The notes under the pieces were generated by a model that was not told where the DNA came from, made no database searches, and worked only from the letters and a program-made list of their open reading frames with translations. Shown piece after piece: positions 57,193 to 64,000 of a stretch of 64,000 nt of DNA. Both the position numbers and the translations under genes were made by a program. The first letter of the stretch is position 1. Every line of letters begins with the position of its first letter. Origin of the DNA: Bryobacterales bacterium (lineage in GTDB: Bacteria > Acidobacteriota > Terriglobia > Bryobacterales > Bryobacteraceae); the NCBI GenBank assembly GCA_016721425.1, contig JADKID010000008.1, positions 1 to 64,000 on the forward strand. Reading direction: 5' to 3'.

Positions 57193-58485
57193 CTATACTT
57201 TGGGCAGTTCGTAGCCGCGGCGATATTGCTTCGTCAGATACGCATTGGCGGCCGAGTCGCCGTCGAAGCTGCTCGTCTTGGGATTGAAGCGGATATCGCG
57301 CTTCAGGTGGCAAGAGATGTTGCCGAGATGGCACAGCATGGTGCTGAGGCGGCCGATCTCCACATCGCTGTTGGGCCGCTGGCGGCTCTTGAGGCACTCC
57401 AGGAAATTCTGCTCGTGCAGGAATGGACCGGCCGGCTTGCTGGACGGTCCGGGCTCTCCGTCTTTGCCGTAAACTCTCCAGCCGTCATCATCCACGATCA
57501 GCGATGCGTCCGTGCCGTAGTAGCCCGTGCCGCTGGAGGTGCCCTCGGGCGGTCGCTGCCGGCCAAAGCTGCGCAGTTCCCATATCAACTGGAAGTCGCC
57601 ATAGTCGTAGGTGACCGTCTGCGTGTCGGGCACCTCCTTGGCATCGTCCAGCCAGTAGATCCCGTCCATGCTGGAGACTCGCGACGGCAGGCAGTTGTCT
57701 ACACCACGCAGCATCTGGATGGCCCAGATGGCGGTGTCGAGCATGTGCACCCCCTGATTGCCGAGTTCGCTGTTTCCGTAGTCCCAGAAGAAGCGCCATT
57801 TGTAATGGAAGCGGTTTTCGTTGAAGGGCCGCAGCGGCGCAGGGCCCAGCCACTTGTCGTAATCGGCGCCTGCGGGCGGGGACCCGTCCGGCGGCTTGCC
57901 GATGCTCTCGCGCAGCTGGCAGTGCCAAGCCTTCACCATGCAGAGCTTGCCGAGCTTGCCTGATGCGGCATACTCAGCCGCGGTGCGGAAATGCTGGCCG
58001 CTGCGCCGCTGCGTACCCACCTGAACAATGCGGTTGTACTTTCGTGCCGCTTCGCGGATTAGGATGCCCTCGGCGATGGTCTGCGAGAGCGGCTTCTCGA
58101 CGTAGACGTCCTTGCCCGCCTGGCAGGCGAGCAGAGCCATGTAGGTGTGCCAGTGGTCCGGTGTGGCAATGATGACGGCGTCGATGTCTTTGTCGGCGAG
58201 CACGCGCCGGAACTCCTTTTCGGAGGCGGGTGCGCGGCCCTGCGCCTTCTCGAGCTCAGGACCATACTTTCGAATGACCTCGTCATCGATATCGCAGAAG
58301 GTCTTGATGACGGCGCCCGCGGCGATGGCGCGTCTGGCTACGAAGCGGCCCTGGTTATGCCCGCCGATCAATGCCAGCACCGGCTTTTCATTGGCGCCGA
58401 TGGCTCGCGGATTCAGATTCAGAATCGTGCCGGCTGCCGCCAGCCCCAGGGTCTTGTTGAACGCTCTGCGATTGTTGAGTTCCAT
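57193..58485 (-). CDS. Gfo/Idh/MocA-family oxidoreductase (second copy) with signal-like N-terminus
   Basis: The 430-residue protein starts MELNNRRAFNKTLGLAAAGT, with a twin-arginine-like signal, behind the ribosome binding site GGAGGAGAAG. Rossmann and family motifs are LALIGGHNQGRFVARRAI, ATPDHWHTYMALLACQAGKD and VYVEKPLSQTIAEG. GNQGVHMLDTAIWAIQML and the C-terminal AANAYLTKQYRRGYELPKV match the subgroup of periplasmic sugar oxidoreductases typical of Acidobacteria. It probably oxidises or epimerises a sugar or sugar glycoside released by the adjacent glycosidases, with bound NAD(P). It lies 21 bases from the GH20 gene and 36 from GH36, forming one leftward unit. Confidence 0.85.
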   Translation of the reverse strand: MELNNRRAFNKTLGLAAAGTILNLNPRAIGANEKPVLALIGGHNQGRFVARRAIAAGAVIKTFCDIDDEVIRKYGPELEKAQGRAPASEKEFRRVLADKDIDAVIIATPDHWHTYMALLACQAGKDVYVEKPLSQTIAEGILIREAARKYNRIVQVGTQRRSGQHFRTAAEYAASGKLGKLCMVKAWHCQLRESIGKPPDGSPPAGADYDKWLGPAPLRPFNENRFHYKWRFFWDYGNSELGNQGVHMLDTAIWAIQMLRGVDNCLPSRVSSMDGIYWLDDAKEVPDTQTVTYDYGDFQLIWELRSFGRQRPPEGTSSGTGYYGTDASLIVDDDGWRVYGKDGEPGPSSKPAGPFLHEQNFLECLKSRQRPNSDVEIGRLSTMLCHLGNISCHLKRDIRFNPKTSSFDGDSAANAYLTKQYRRGYELPKV

Positions 58486-58506
58486 TGCAGCTTCTCCTCC
58501 CGGCCG

Positions 58507-60744
58507 CTACTCTTCCAGCCGTTTTTCCGCCAGCCCCGTCACCGCGACCTTGTGACGCGCGGCGTAATCGATGGTGATGCGGCTCAGCGAAGTCCGCCAG
58601 GCAGCCAGGCCAATGCTGCGCTCGGGCGCGTCCATGTAGCCCAGGTCCGCGGTGCGGTCCGCCCAGTGGTCCTTGCTGTCATCGAGGACGTGGACAAACT
58701 TACGGCCGTCTACGGACATCCCCTTGGGGAATCTGCTCTTCTCAAACACGCCTTCGAGATGGCGCCAAGTGGTGGTGGCCTCCTGTTCGACTCCGGCCAC
58801 TCGGTTGTGCGCGCTGACAAGGTGCCCAACCGCCTGCTCGAAGTGATTGAGCTTCGCCTCGGCAGCGGCCCGGCCCAGATCGCGCTCCGCATCGGCCAGA
58901 GCGTTCAGCAGCCTCCAATGGTGCCCGGTGAATTTTGCCAGCGCGAGAAAAACCTCCAGGTTGTAGCGGTTTCTCTCGGCCGTCAGGATCCGGGCGGCCA
59001 GCGCGTGCTGGAGCTCGTCATTTTCCACACTGCGCGATACGCTCTCCGCCAGCCAGTTGCGGTAGCGCGCGGCAAAGCGCGGCTGGAGGGAGAGGTCCTG
59101 GGGATTGGGCAACGGCGGAGCAGTCAATGTCAGATCGTGGCGCTGTGTGCCGATCCCCTTTCCGTCTGAGTTGCCATAGCCGGCGGCCCTCACCTTGGAG
59201 ATTTCGCGATCCCAGGTTCGCTGCCAGGCCCGCGCCTGACGTTGCATATTCCGGTAGATCTCCACCATACCGCCAGCTTCCGGCCCGTAGTAGACCTGCA
59301 TGAACTCGGCGGCGTGCTGCTCCGCGCCAGGGACGCCGGGGCGCCAACCCCAGCGCGCACCGGCGCTCCACCCTAGCCAGAACGTTTCGTTGTGCAGGCC
59401 GGAGTCATCCCATGCGGCTGTGAAGTTGCCGATCGGATTGAGGGCCAGCGCGCGCCCGCCGGTGATCGACCGGGACAGTTGCGTCAGCCGGCCGGCTGTG
59501 AAGACGGCTTCGTATTCGCCGAACACCGTGCCTGGAGGTACACTCTCAATCTGGAAATGATCGGGGAAGAGGAACTCGGCGCCCTGCAGGGACGTGTATG
59601 CCAGTTGCCTCATGCCTTTGCGCTTCTCAATCTCCATGTAGCTGTCTTCGCCGACAACCCCATCGATCACGCCGCTCGGAATCCGTTCCAGATCGCGTGG
59701 TAGCAGCGGATACTCCAGCCAGGCCAGCATGCGCCGGCCCTTCCCGGCCAGATGGTCGTGGGCCCTCCTGGCAAACTCGGCCCAGCGCGCGCTGCGGTTT
59801 TCCGGAGTGTAAGGCTCCTTGCAGTTGGCGCCGATGCCGGCGTAGTAGATCTCGTCCGTTGAGACGAAGAAGTAGTCCACGCCCTTCGTGGCGGCAATCA
59901 GGTCGTCGTACATCTGGAAGATCAGCTTGTAGGTGTCCTCCAGGCAGAGGCACGATTGGTAGTTGTTCCCGTCGGCCTTCAGGCGCGCATACTGCGGATG
60001 CTTGAGCACATATGCCATGTGCGCGGGCGATTGGACCACAGGCACAACCTGAATGAAGCGCTCGCGGCCGTAGTCGACGATCTCCTGCAGTTCAGCGGGG
60101 GTAAACGCGCCGGGTGCTCCAATGATCGGATTGGAAGGATAGGCAAACTTGTCTTCCAGCTCGAAGCCGATCATGTTGGCCTTGAAACGCGCGGCCCAAT
60201 CGAGATAGCGCTTCAGAGTGGGGATGCGGTCCTGATGGTGCTTGGTATCCCAATGCAGAAAACGCAAAGCGAGTTGGGGCCAGTCTTCGATCACTCCCTC
60301 CGGCACAAAGAGGCTGCCGCGCGGCCCGCGCTTGACGAGTTGCAGCAAGGTTTGTACACCGTAGAACAAGCCGGCCTCGCCGTTGCCGGTGATCTCGATG
60401 CGGGCCGGCGTGAGACGCAACCGGTAGGCCTGGGCGCGAGTCTCAGCCGGCGCGGCACCCACGGCGCCGTCCTGCACGCGCAGGACGATTGCTTTGCCCG
60501 CGCCCCCGGCAGCGTTCCTCAGATTCAGGGCCTGGAAGTCTCGCAAATCCGCTGCCAGGGCGCTTGCGGCTATGCCTGGTGGCGAATCGATGGTCCAGTT
60601 GTCGTCCAGGTAAACTTCGCCGGCGGCGAGCGTCACCTTCTGCGGCGTGGGAATCACCGCGTGGCCGCGCAGGAAAAGATCCGCCGGCTGGGGCTGAGCC
60701 ATGGCCACGGAGATCAACAGGTATGCAGAAGCAATGCGCAACAT
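58507..60744 (-). CDS. GH20 beta-N-acetylhexosaminidase-like enzyme, secreted
   Basis: The 745-residue protein starts at ATG 60744 with a signal peptide (MLRIASAYLLISVAMAQ). The GH20 N-terminal beta domain (VIPTPQKVTLAAGEVYL) leads into the TIM barrel with LALRFLHWDTKHHQDR, IVDYGRERFIQVVPVVQSP and YFFVSTDEIYYAG, where the Asp-Glu pair near residue 295 is the family signature for substrate-assisted catalysis. The last 230 residues are helical and not part of the standard domain. The usual HxGGDE is reduced to STDE, so specificity may differ. It should remove terminal GlcNAc or GalNAc. It shares the leftward unit with the Gfo/Idh/MocA and GH36 genes. Confidence 0.72.
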   Translation of the reverse strand: MLRIASAYLLISVAMAQPQPADLFLRGHAVIPTPQKVTLAAGEVYLDDNWTIDSPPGIAASALAADLRDFQALNLRNAAGGAGKAIVLRVQDGAVGAAPAETRAQAYRLRLTPARIEITGNGEAGLFYGVQTLLQLVKRGPRGSLFVPEGVIEDWPQLALRFLHWDTKHHQDRIPTLKRYLDWAARFKANMIGFELEDKFAYPSNPIIGAPGAFTPAELQEIVDYGRERFIQVVPVVQSPAHMAYVLKHPQYARLKADGNNYQSCLCLEDTYKLIFQMYDDLIAATKGVDYFFVSTDEIYYAGIGANCKEPYTPENRSARWAEFARRAHDHLAGKGRRMLAWLEYPLLPRDLERIPSGVIDGVVGEDSYMEIEKRKGMRQLAYTSLQGAEFLFPDHFQIESVPPGTVFGEYEAVFTAGRLTQLSRSITGGRALALNPIGNFTAAWDDSGLHNETFWLGWSAGARWGWRPGVPGAEQHAAEFMQVYYGPEAGGMVEIYRNMQRQARAWQRTWDREISKVRAAGYGNSDGKGIGTQRHDLTLTAPPLPNPQDLSLQPRFAARYRNWLAESVSRSVENDELQHALAARILTAERNRYNLEVFLALAKFTGHHWRLLNALADAERDLGRAAAEAKLNHFEQAVGHLVSAHNRVAGVEQEATTTWRHLEGVFEKSRFPKGMSVDGRKFVHVLDDSKDHWADRTADLGYMDAPERSIGLAAWRTSLSRITIDYAARHKVAVTGLAEKRLEE

Positions 60745-60763
60745 GATGGAAAGTCGTCCTTCT

Positions 60764-62368
60764 TTACGGCCGGTATGCCGCGACCACTGAACTCGAGATC
60801 CCGCGGCGCCCAAACTCATCTTCCGGCGCTACTTCCAGCCGGTTCTCACCCGCCCGCAGGGGCCACGGGAATCGGGACTCCACAGGCTTCCATTCCTGCG
60901 AACCAAGCCGCGCCAAATAGCGCCGGAAGTGCGGCTGGCTGTTTCCACATTCGACGCTCAGCGAATCCTCGCCGGCGCGGACCAGACGAAACGTGGCCTG
61001 ATTCAGAGTCCACCAAAGATCACGTTTCCGCGAATACCAGTTAGTGGCGTCCGCAGTGAGGGGCGTCTGGCTGTCGATGAAGAGCGGGAACCCCTCGTAG
61101 CCCTCCGCGCCGTCACCAAAGTGCGCGAATGCGGGCGCGGGCCGCGAGTGCCAGTTGTTGCGTGGGGTCAGTTGCAGCCAGCCGGCGGTCATGTAGCCGT
61201 GATCCCACTCCCAATCCCACTGCACGGGTTTGCCGTAGCCGTAGTTGCCCGTGACGCAGCGCACCGGGTGCTTGCCACGCAGCGCCCGCAGACGATCCTC
61301 ATTCACATGCCGCCCTCTTTGCTGCACTTCGCCGGGGCGGAATACGGTCCGCAGATAGCGCTCGTGCATTTCCAGCAGATTCAGCGGCTCGCCGGTGGCA
61401 GGGTCCGCGTAGTACGTATCCAGGGAGGGATCGAAAAACACCCACTTGCCGAGCTCATCGACCCAGATCTCCGGCACCTCGTGGCTGGTGTCACGCACGC
61501 CGTGGATCGCCCAATGCCGCCCTTGCCAGCCGAACGCGGAAACAGCCGTCAGCATCACCTCGCAGTAGCTCATGCAGTGCGAGTAAATGGTCCCGCCGTT
61601 TGCCTCCGTCATGACACGCCGGATCTGCCAAGGGTACGCCTGCTTGCCGTCCTCCCACGGGCCGGGCCGGATGTTGGCTCTCGTCGCCACCCAATGCATC
61701 AAGGCGGCCAGCCGTTCTAACTCCGTCCGCTTTCCGGCGATCACGTCGTCGAGACGAAAACTCCTGCGCAACCACTGCACGTCGGCCTGGTCCTGCCGCT
61801 CATAGCCAAACTGGACCGGGGAACGCCCGATGCGCTGCACTTCGTCTGTGACAACACTGACGGAGCCTTTGGACGCGGGGCGAGCCACGCGGCAGGTGAG
61901 CTTGACACCGCTAACGGAAGGCGGCGTTGCCGGATCTGTGGCTGCGAGTTCGAGACGCACCTGCGCATAGCGGCCCGTCGGCGGCACGGCGGAGGCCGGC
62001 CTCGCCCACTCGCTCCACGTACCGGGCGCTTGAGAATACGTGTCGCCGGTCCGGACCTGGATCGACACACCCGGGCTGGCATCGAGCGTCACGCGCAGAT
62101 CTGATACTGATGCGGCTTCGGAAAGCACTCCGCCGCCGCCAAGGTCGATGACGTCGGAGACGACCTCGCCGCGGGCGGCGGCGTTCCAGTTCCTGGTATC
62201 CAGCGCTAACAGACCCCGCAGGAGTTGGACACGCTTCGCCTGGAGGCCGTCGTACAGCCTGGCCGCGTCGAGGTAAACCACCACTTCCGGCGCCTCACTG
62301 CCTTTCAGAGTTGGGAGAGCAGCCGCGGGCAGCAATGCCAGCTTGAGGAATTCCGTGCGTCGCATCAT
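60764..62368 (-). CDS. Secreted transglutaminase-fold protein (second)
   Basis: The 534-residue protein starts MMRRTEFLKLALLPAAALPT, a signal peptide with a possible Tat motif. An N-terminal beta domain (about residues 30-170) precedes a transglutaminase-like core: YSHCMSYCEVMLTAVSAFGW with Cys 265, DTSHEVPEIWVDELG with His 296 and VFFDPSLDTYY with Asp 313. A C-terminal beta-sandwich follows, ending in GENRLEVAPEDEFGRRG. It shares the fold but not obvious sequence similarity with the transglutaminase-fold protein at 50311-52299. It sits 14 bases after the M20 peptidase gene and 19 before the GH20 gene, so it is probably in the same operon. Function unknown; peptidase or amidase activity is possible. 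Confidence 0.68.
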   Translation of the reverse strand: MMRRTEFLKLALLPAAALPTLKGSEAPEVVVYLDAARLYDGLQAKRVQLLRGLLALDTRNWNAAARGEVVSDVIDLGGGGVLSEAASVSDLRVTLDASPGVSIQVRTGDTYSQAPGTWSEWARPASAVPPTGRYAQVRLELAATDPATPPSVSGVKLTCRVARPASKGSVSVVTDEVQRIGRSPVQFGYERQDQADVQWLRRSFRLDDVIAGKRTELERLAALMHWVATRANIRPGPWEDGKQAYPWQIRRVMTEANGGTIYSHCMSYCEVMLTAVSAFGWQGRHWAIHGVRDTSHEVPEIWVDELGKWVFFDPSLDTYYADPATGEPLNLLEMHERYLRTVFRPGEVQQRGRHVNEDRLRALRGKHPVRCVTGNYGYGKPVQWDWEWDHGYMTAGWLQLTPRNNWHSRPAPAFAHFGDGAEGYEGFPLFIDSQTPLTADATNWYSRKRDLWWTLNQATFRLVRAGEDSLSVECGNSQPHFRRYLARLGSQEWKPVESRFPWPLRAGENRLEVAPEDEFGRRGISSSVVAAYRP

Positions 62369-62382
62369 TCGAGGCTACGCTC

Positions 62383-63675
62383 CTAACCACACCAGCGCTG
62401 CACAAACAGCAGCAGCACTTTGGCGGCGTCGACCACAGTATCAAGGTCCACGTATTCGTCGGCGCCGTGCGTGTTACCGCCGCGAGCACCCCAGAGCACA
62501 GCCGGAATCCCGAAATCCTGCTGGAAGACAAACAGGTCGCACGGCCCTTCAATCCCAGCCACCGGCGGAGATGTACCCATCACCTCCTCGGCACAGGCTG
62601 CCAATTCACAAACTAGAGGTTCGGTGGCGGAGATGGCGGATCCGGGCAGCCATCGCAAAGGGAACTCGACGTGTGGCGCCACCGGGAAAAGCTCGGGCCG
62701 CTGCTGAATCACCCCTTTCATCCAGTTCCGGAACTGGGCATCCACGACCTCGGCCGATTCACCCGGCATCGTCTGCCAGAAGAGCTCCACTTTGCAGACT
62801 CCCGCCGTCGCCATCGGTTCACCCATCCCCCACGGTCCCGAATGCAGCTTCAAGACCGACACCGGCACTGGATTGGCGAGATGCGAGTAGAACTCATGCC
62901 TGGGCGCAGAGGCCTGGCGCAAGGCTGCGAACTCTGGAATCTGAGAGAGGAACCAAGCGAGTTGCGCGGCGATACCGGTCTCCATCGCTTCGGCGAGAAC
63001 ACCGCCATTCGGCACCTGGAACGTAATGTCGGCGGTGCGCCCGCCCCGCTGAGCGGGAGAGATACGCAAGAAAGAGGGTTCGGAAATCACTGCCGCATCG
63101 GCGAGGTATCCACGCAGCCGTCCGGCAAGCGTACCGTTGACTCCGCCAAACTCCTCGTCCACCACGGATTCCACTGTAAGCGTACCTCGCAGTGACAGGC
63201 CCATTTCCCGCACGGCGCGCGCGACGAAGAGGTTGGTGGCGATACCGGCCTTCATGTCGTTGGAGCCGCGGCCATAGAGGCGTCCCCCTTCGATCTGAGC
63301 GCCAAAGGGATCGCGCGTCCAGGGGAGAGTGCCGACAGGCACGGTGTCGATATGCCCGGAGAGAATCAGCGACCTGCCGCCGCCGCTACCCGCCATCCGC
63401 CCCGCAACGTTGGGACGGCCCCGGTAATCGCGCCCGGGCCGGTAGAGCGGGTGCCCACGCAGTCCTTCCACCTCATCGGGTTCGTACACATCGGTGGCGT
63501 AACCGCACTCGAGGAGCATTTGGGCGCAGTACTGCTGGCAGGCCGCCTCGTGCCCGCTGGGCGGAGTGTTCTCGGAGGGAGTGTGCACCAGCGCCGCGAG
63601 TATCTCAATCAATTCGCCGCGATGGGAGTCCACGTAATGCAGGAGGTTCTTTTCGATCTGTACGTCAGCCGGCAT
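62383..63675 (-). CDS. M20-family metallopeptidase/deacylase (ArgE/DapE-like)
   Basis: The 430-residue protein has the di-zinc motifs of clan MH: SGHIDTVPVGTLPW (His and Asp ligands), YGRGSNDMKAGIATN (bridging Asp), SVVDEEFGG (catalytic and ligand Glu) and near the C-terminus GGNTHGADEYVDLDT (last His ligand). The insertion between (about 210-330) is the dimerisation domain. ArgE, DapE and peptidases of the family are hard to separate by sequence, and the substrate is unclear. ATG 63675 begins MPADVQIEKNLLHY, with no signal peptide, so it should be cytoplasmic. It is the first gene of the leftward unit that runs through the transglutaminase-fold and GH20 genes. Confidence 0.8.
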   Translation of the reverse strand: MPADVQIEKNLLHYVDSHRGELIEILAALVHTPSENTPPSGHEAACQQYCAQMLLECGYATDVYEPDEVEGLRGHPLYRPGRDYRGRPNVAGRMAGSGGGRSLILSGHIDTVPVGTLPWTRDPFGAQIEGGRLYGRGSNDMKAGIATNLFVARAVREMGLSLRGTLTVESVVDEEFGGVNGTLAGRLRGYLADAAVISEPSFLRISPAQRGGRTADITFQVPNGGVLAEAMETGIAAQLAWFLSQIPEFAALRQASAPRHEFYSHLANPVPVSVLKLHSGPWGMGEPMATAGVCKVELFWQTMPGESAEVVDAQFRNWMKGVIQQRPELFPVAPHVEFPLRWLPGSAISATEPLVCELAACAEEVMGTSPPVAGIEGPCDLFVFQQDFGIPAVLWGARGGNTHGADEYVDLDTVVDAAKVLLLFVQRWCG

Positions 63676-63848
63676 GAACGCGTTCCTCCTTCAGGCCGCC
63701 GCTGGGCTGGCTATCGATCGCAGCCGGAAACCGAGATTCTTCTCAGGCTGCTGAGATTTGGGGCGTTCGTGGAGCTGCCGCCAACGCCTGCGGAAGAAGA
63801 CCGCCGTACGCGGTGACATGCTGGAATGGTTGGAAAACTCTGGAGTGA

Positions 63849-63880
63849 GCGAGGCGAGGGCGAATCGGCCCCCGCCTCGC
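63849..63880 (-). terminator. Hairpin after the right-hand receptor gene
   Basis: GCGAGGCG (63849-63856) pairs with CGCCTCGC (63873-63880), and inside it GGGC (63858-63861) pairs with GCCC (63868-63871). The stem begins nine bases after the stop codon of the minus-strand gene. A T-run is absent right after it (CAGAGTTTTCC only), so it may be a weak or Rho-assisted terminator. Confidence 0.45.
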
Positions 63881-63888
63881 CATCGGCC

Positions 63889-64000
63889 CTACCAGCTCAG
63901 TCTGAGTGAGAACTGGATAATGCGCGGTTCGTTGGTCTGAACGGACAGGTCCTGCAGCCCGGTGGTGACGTCCGGGTTGGCGTCAATCGGATGATTGAAC
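63889..64000 (-). CDS. C-terminus of an Oar-like TonB-dependent receptor (partial)
   Basis: Reading leftward from the right edge, 36 codons encode FNHPIDANPDVTTGLQDL, then NEPRIIQFSLRLSW and a TAG at 63889-63891. The closing string with alternate hydrophobics and a terminal aromatic matches the last strand of outer-membrane barrels, and RIIQFSLRLSW is close to the usual end of Oar-like receptors in Acidobacteria. Only the tail is in the window, so the assignment rests on this short motif and on context next to glycan enzymes. Confidence 0.6.
   Translation of the reverse strand, partial: FNHPIDANPDVTTGLQDLSVQTNEPRIIQFSLRLSW

Overview
The window looks like a chromosome segment of a high-GC soil acidobacterium, probably of the Solibacter/Bryobacter/Paludibaculum type (Bryobacterales). 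The clues are two large Oar-like TonB-dependent receptors with a carboxypeptidase-regulatory N-terminal domain, twin-arginine Gfo/Idh/MocA dehydrogenases, a set of secreted glycosidases, an alpha/beta-fused 2-oxoacid dehydrogenase E1 and a characteristic intergenic repeat. This placement is inferred from gene content; no rRNA gene is present.

Region 1 (1-18.3 kb) is a decayed defence island. In order it holds a YhaN-like coiled-coil ATPase, an McrB/McrC methyl-dependent restriction pair, and a three-gene operon of an unknown protein, a phospholipase-D-fold nuclease and a SNF2-like helicase. All six are broken by frameshifts but remain recognisable over their full length. An intact Bcs1-like AAA+ ATPase, a 52-residue membrane protein, a WYL regulator with a 3' frameshift and a broken HNH nuclease follow.

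Region 2 (18.4-30.1 kb) is mobile cargo. An intact 1133-residue nuclease-exonuclease-helicase fusion comes first. Then a module occurs twice in direct orientation: AbiEi antitoxin, AbiEii toxin, archaeo-eukaryotic primase-SF2 helicase of the TOTE type, and a tyrosine-phosphatase-like gene on the opposite strand. Each copy ends in the same 47-base 3' fragment of a tRNA-Arg gene (24643-24689 and 30054-30100), the usual scar of integration into a tRNA gene. Decay is complementary. Copy 1 keeps an intact antitoxin but has a broken toxin, a deleted primase-helicase and a broken phosphatase. Copy 2 keeps intact toxin, primase-helicase and phosphatase but has a frameshifted antitoxin. One working set could therefore survive only in trans.

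Region 3 (30.1-45 kb) is ordinary chromosome with clean reading frames. A leftward array encodes a sugar-acid catabolic set (Gfo/Idh/MocA dehydrogenase, TIM-barrel isomerase, tartronate-semialdehyde-type reductase, transaldolase) and a complete 2-oxoacid dehydrogenase complex (E2, E3, fused E1). An Oar-like receptor and inositol-3-phosphate synthase lie upstream.

Region 4 (45-64 kb) is a glycan-degradation locus: GH29 fucosidase, heparinase II/III-like lyase, GH36-like galactosidase, GH20 hexosaminidase, a second Gfo/Idh/MocA protein, two secreted transglutaminase-fold proteins, an esterase-like hydrolase, an ACT-domain protein, a URO-D-type methyltransferase, an M20 peptidase and the C-terminus of another Oar-like receptor running off the right edge. 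Together these suggest capture and hydrolysis of fucose-, galactose- and hexosamine-containing polysaccharide outside the cytoplasm. No CRISPR array, complete tRNA, rRNA, integrase or transposase is visible.
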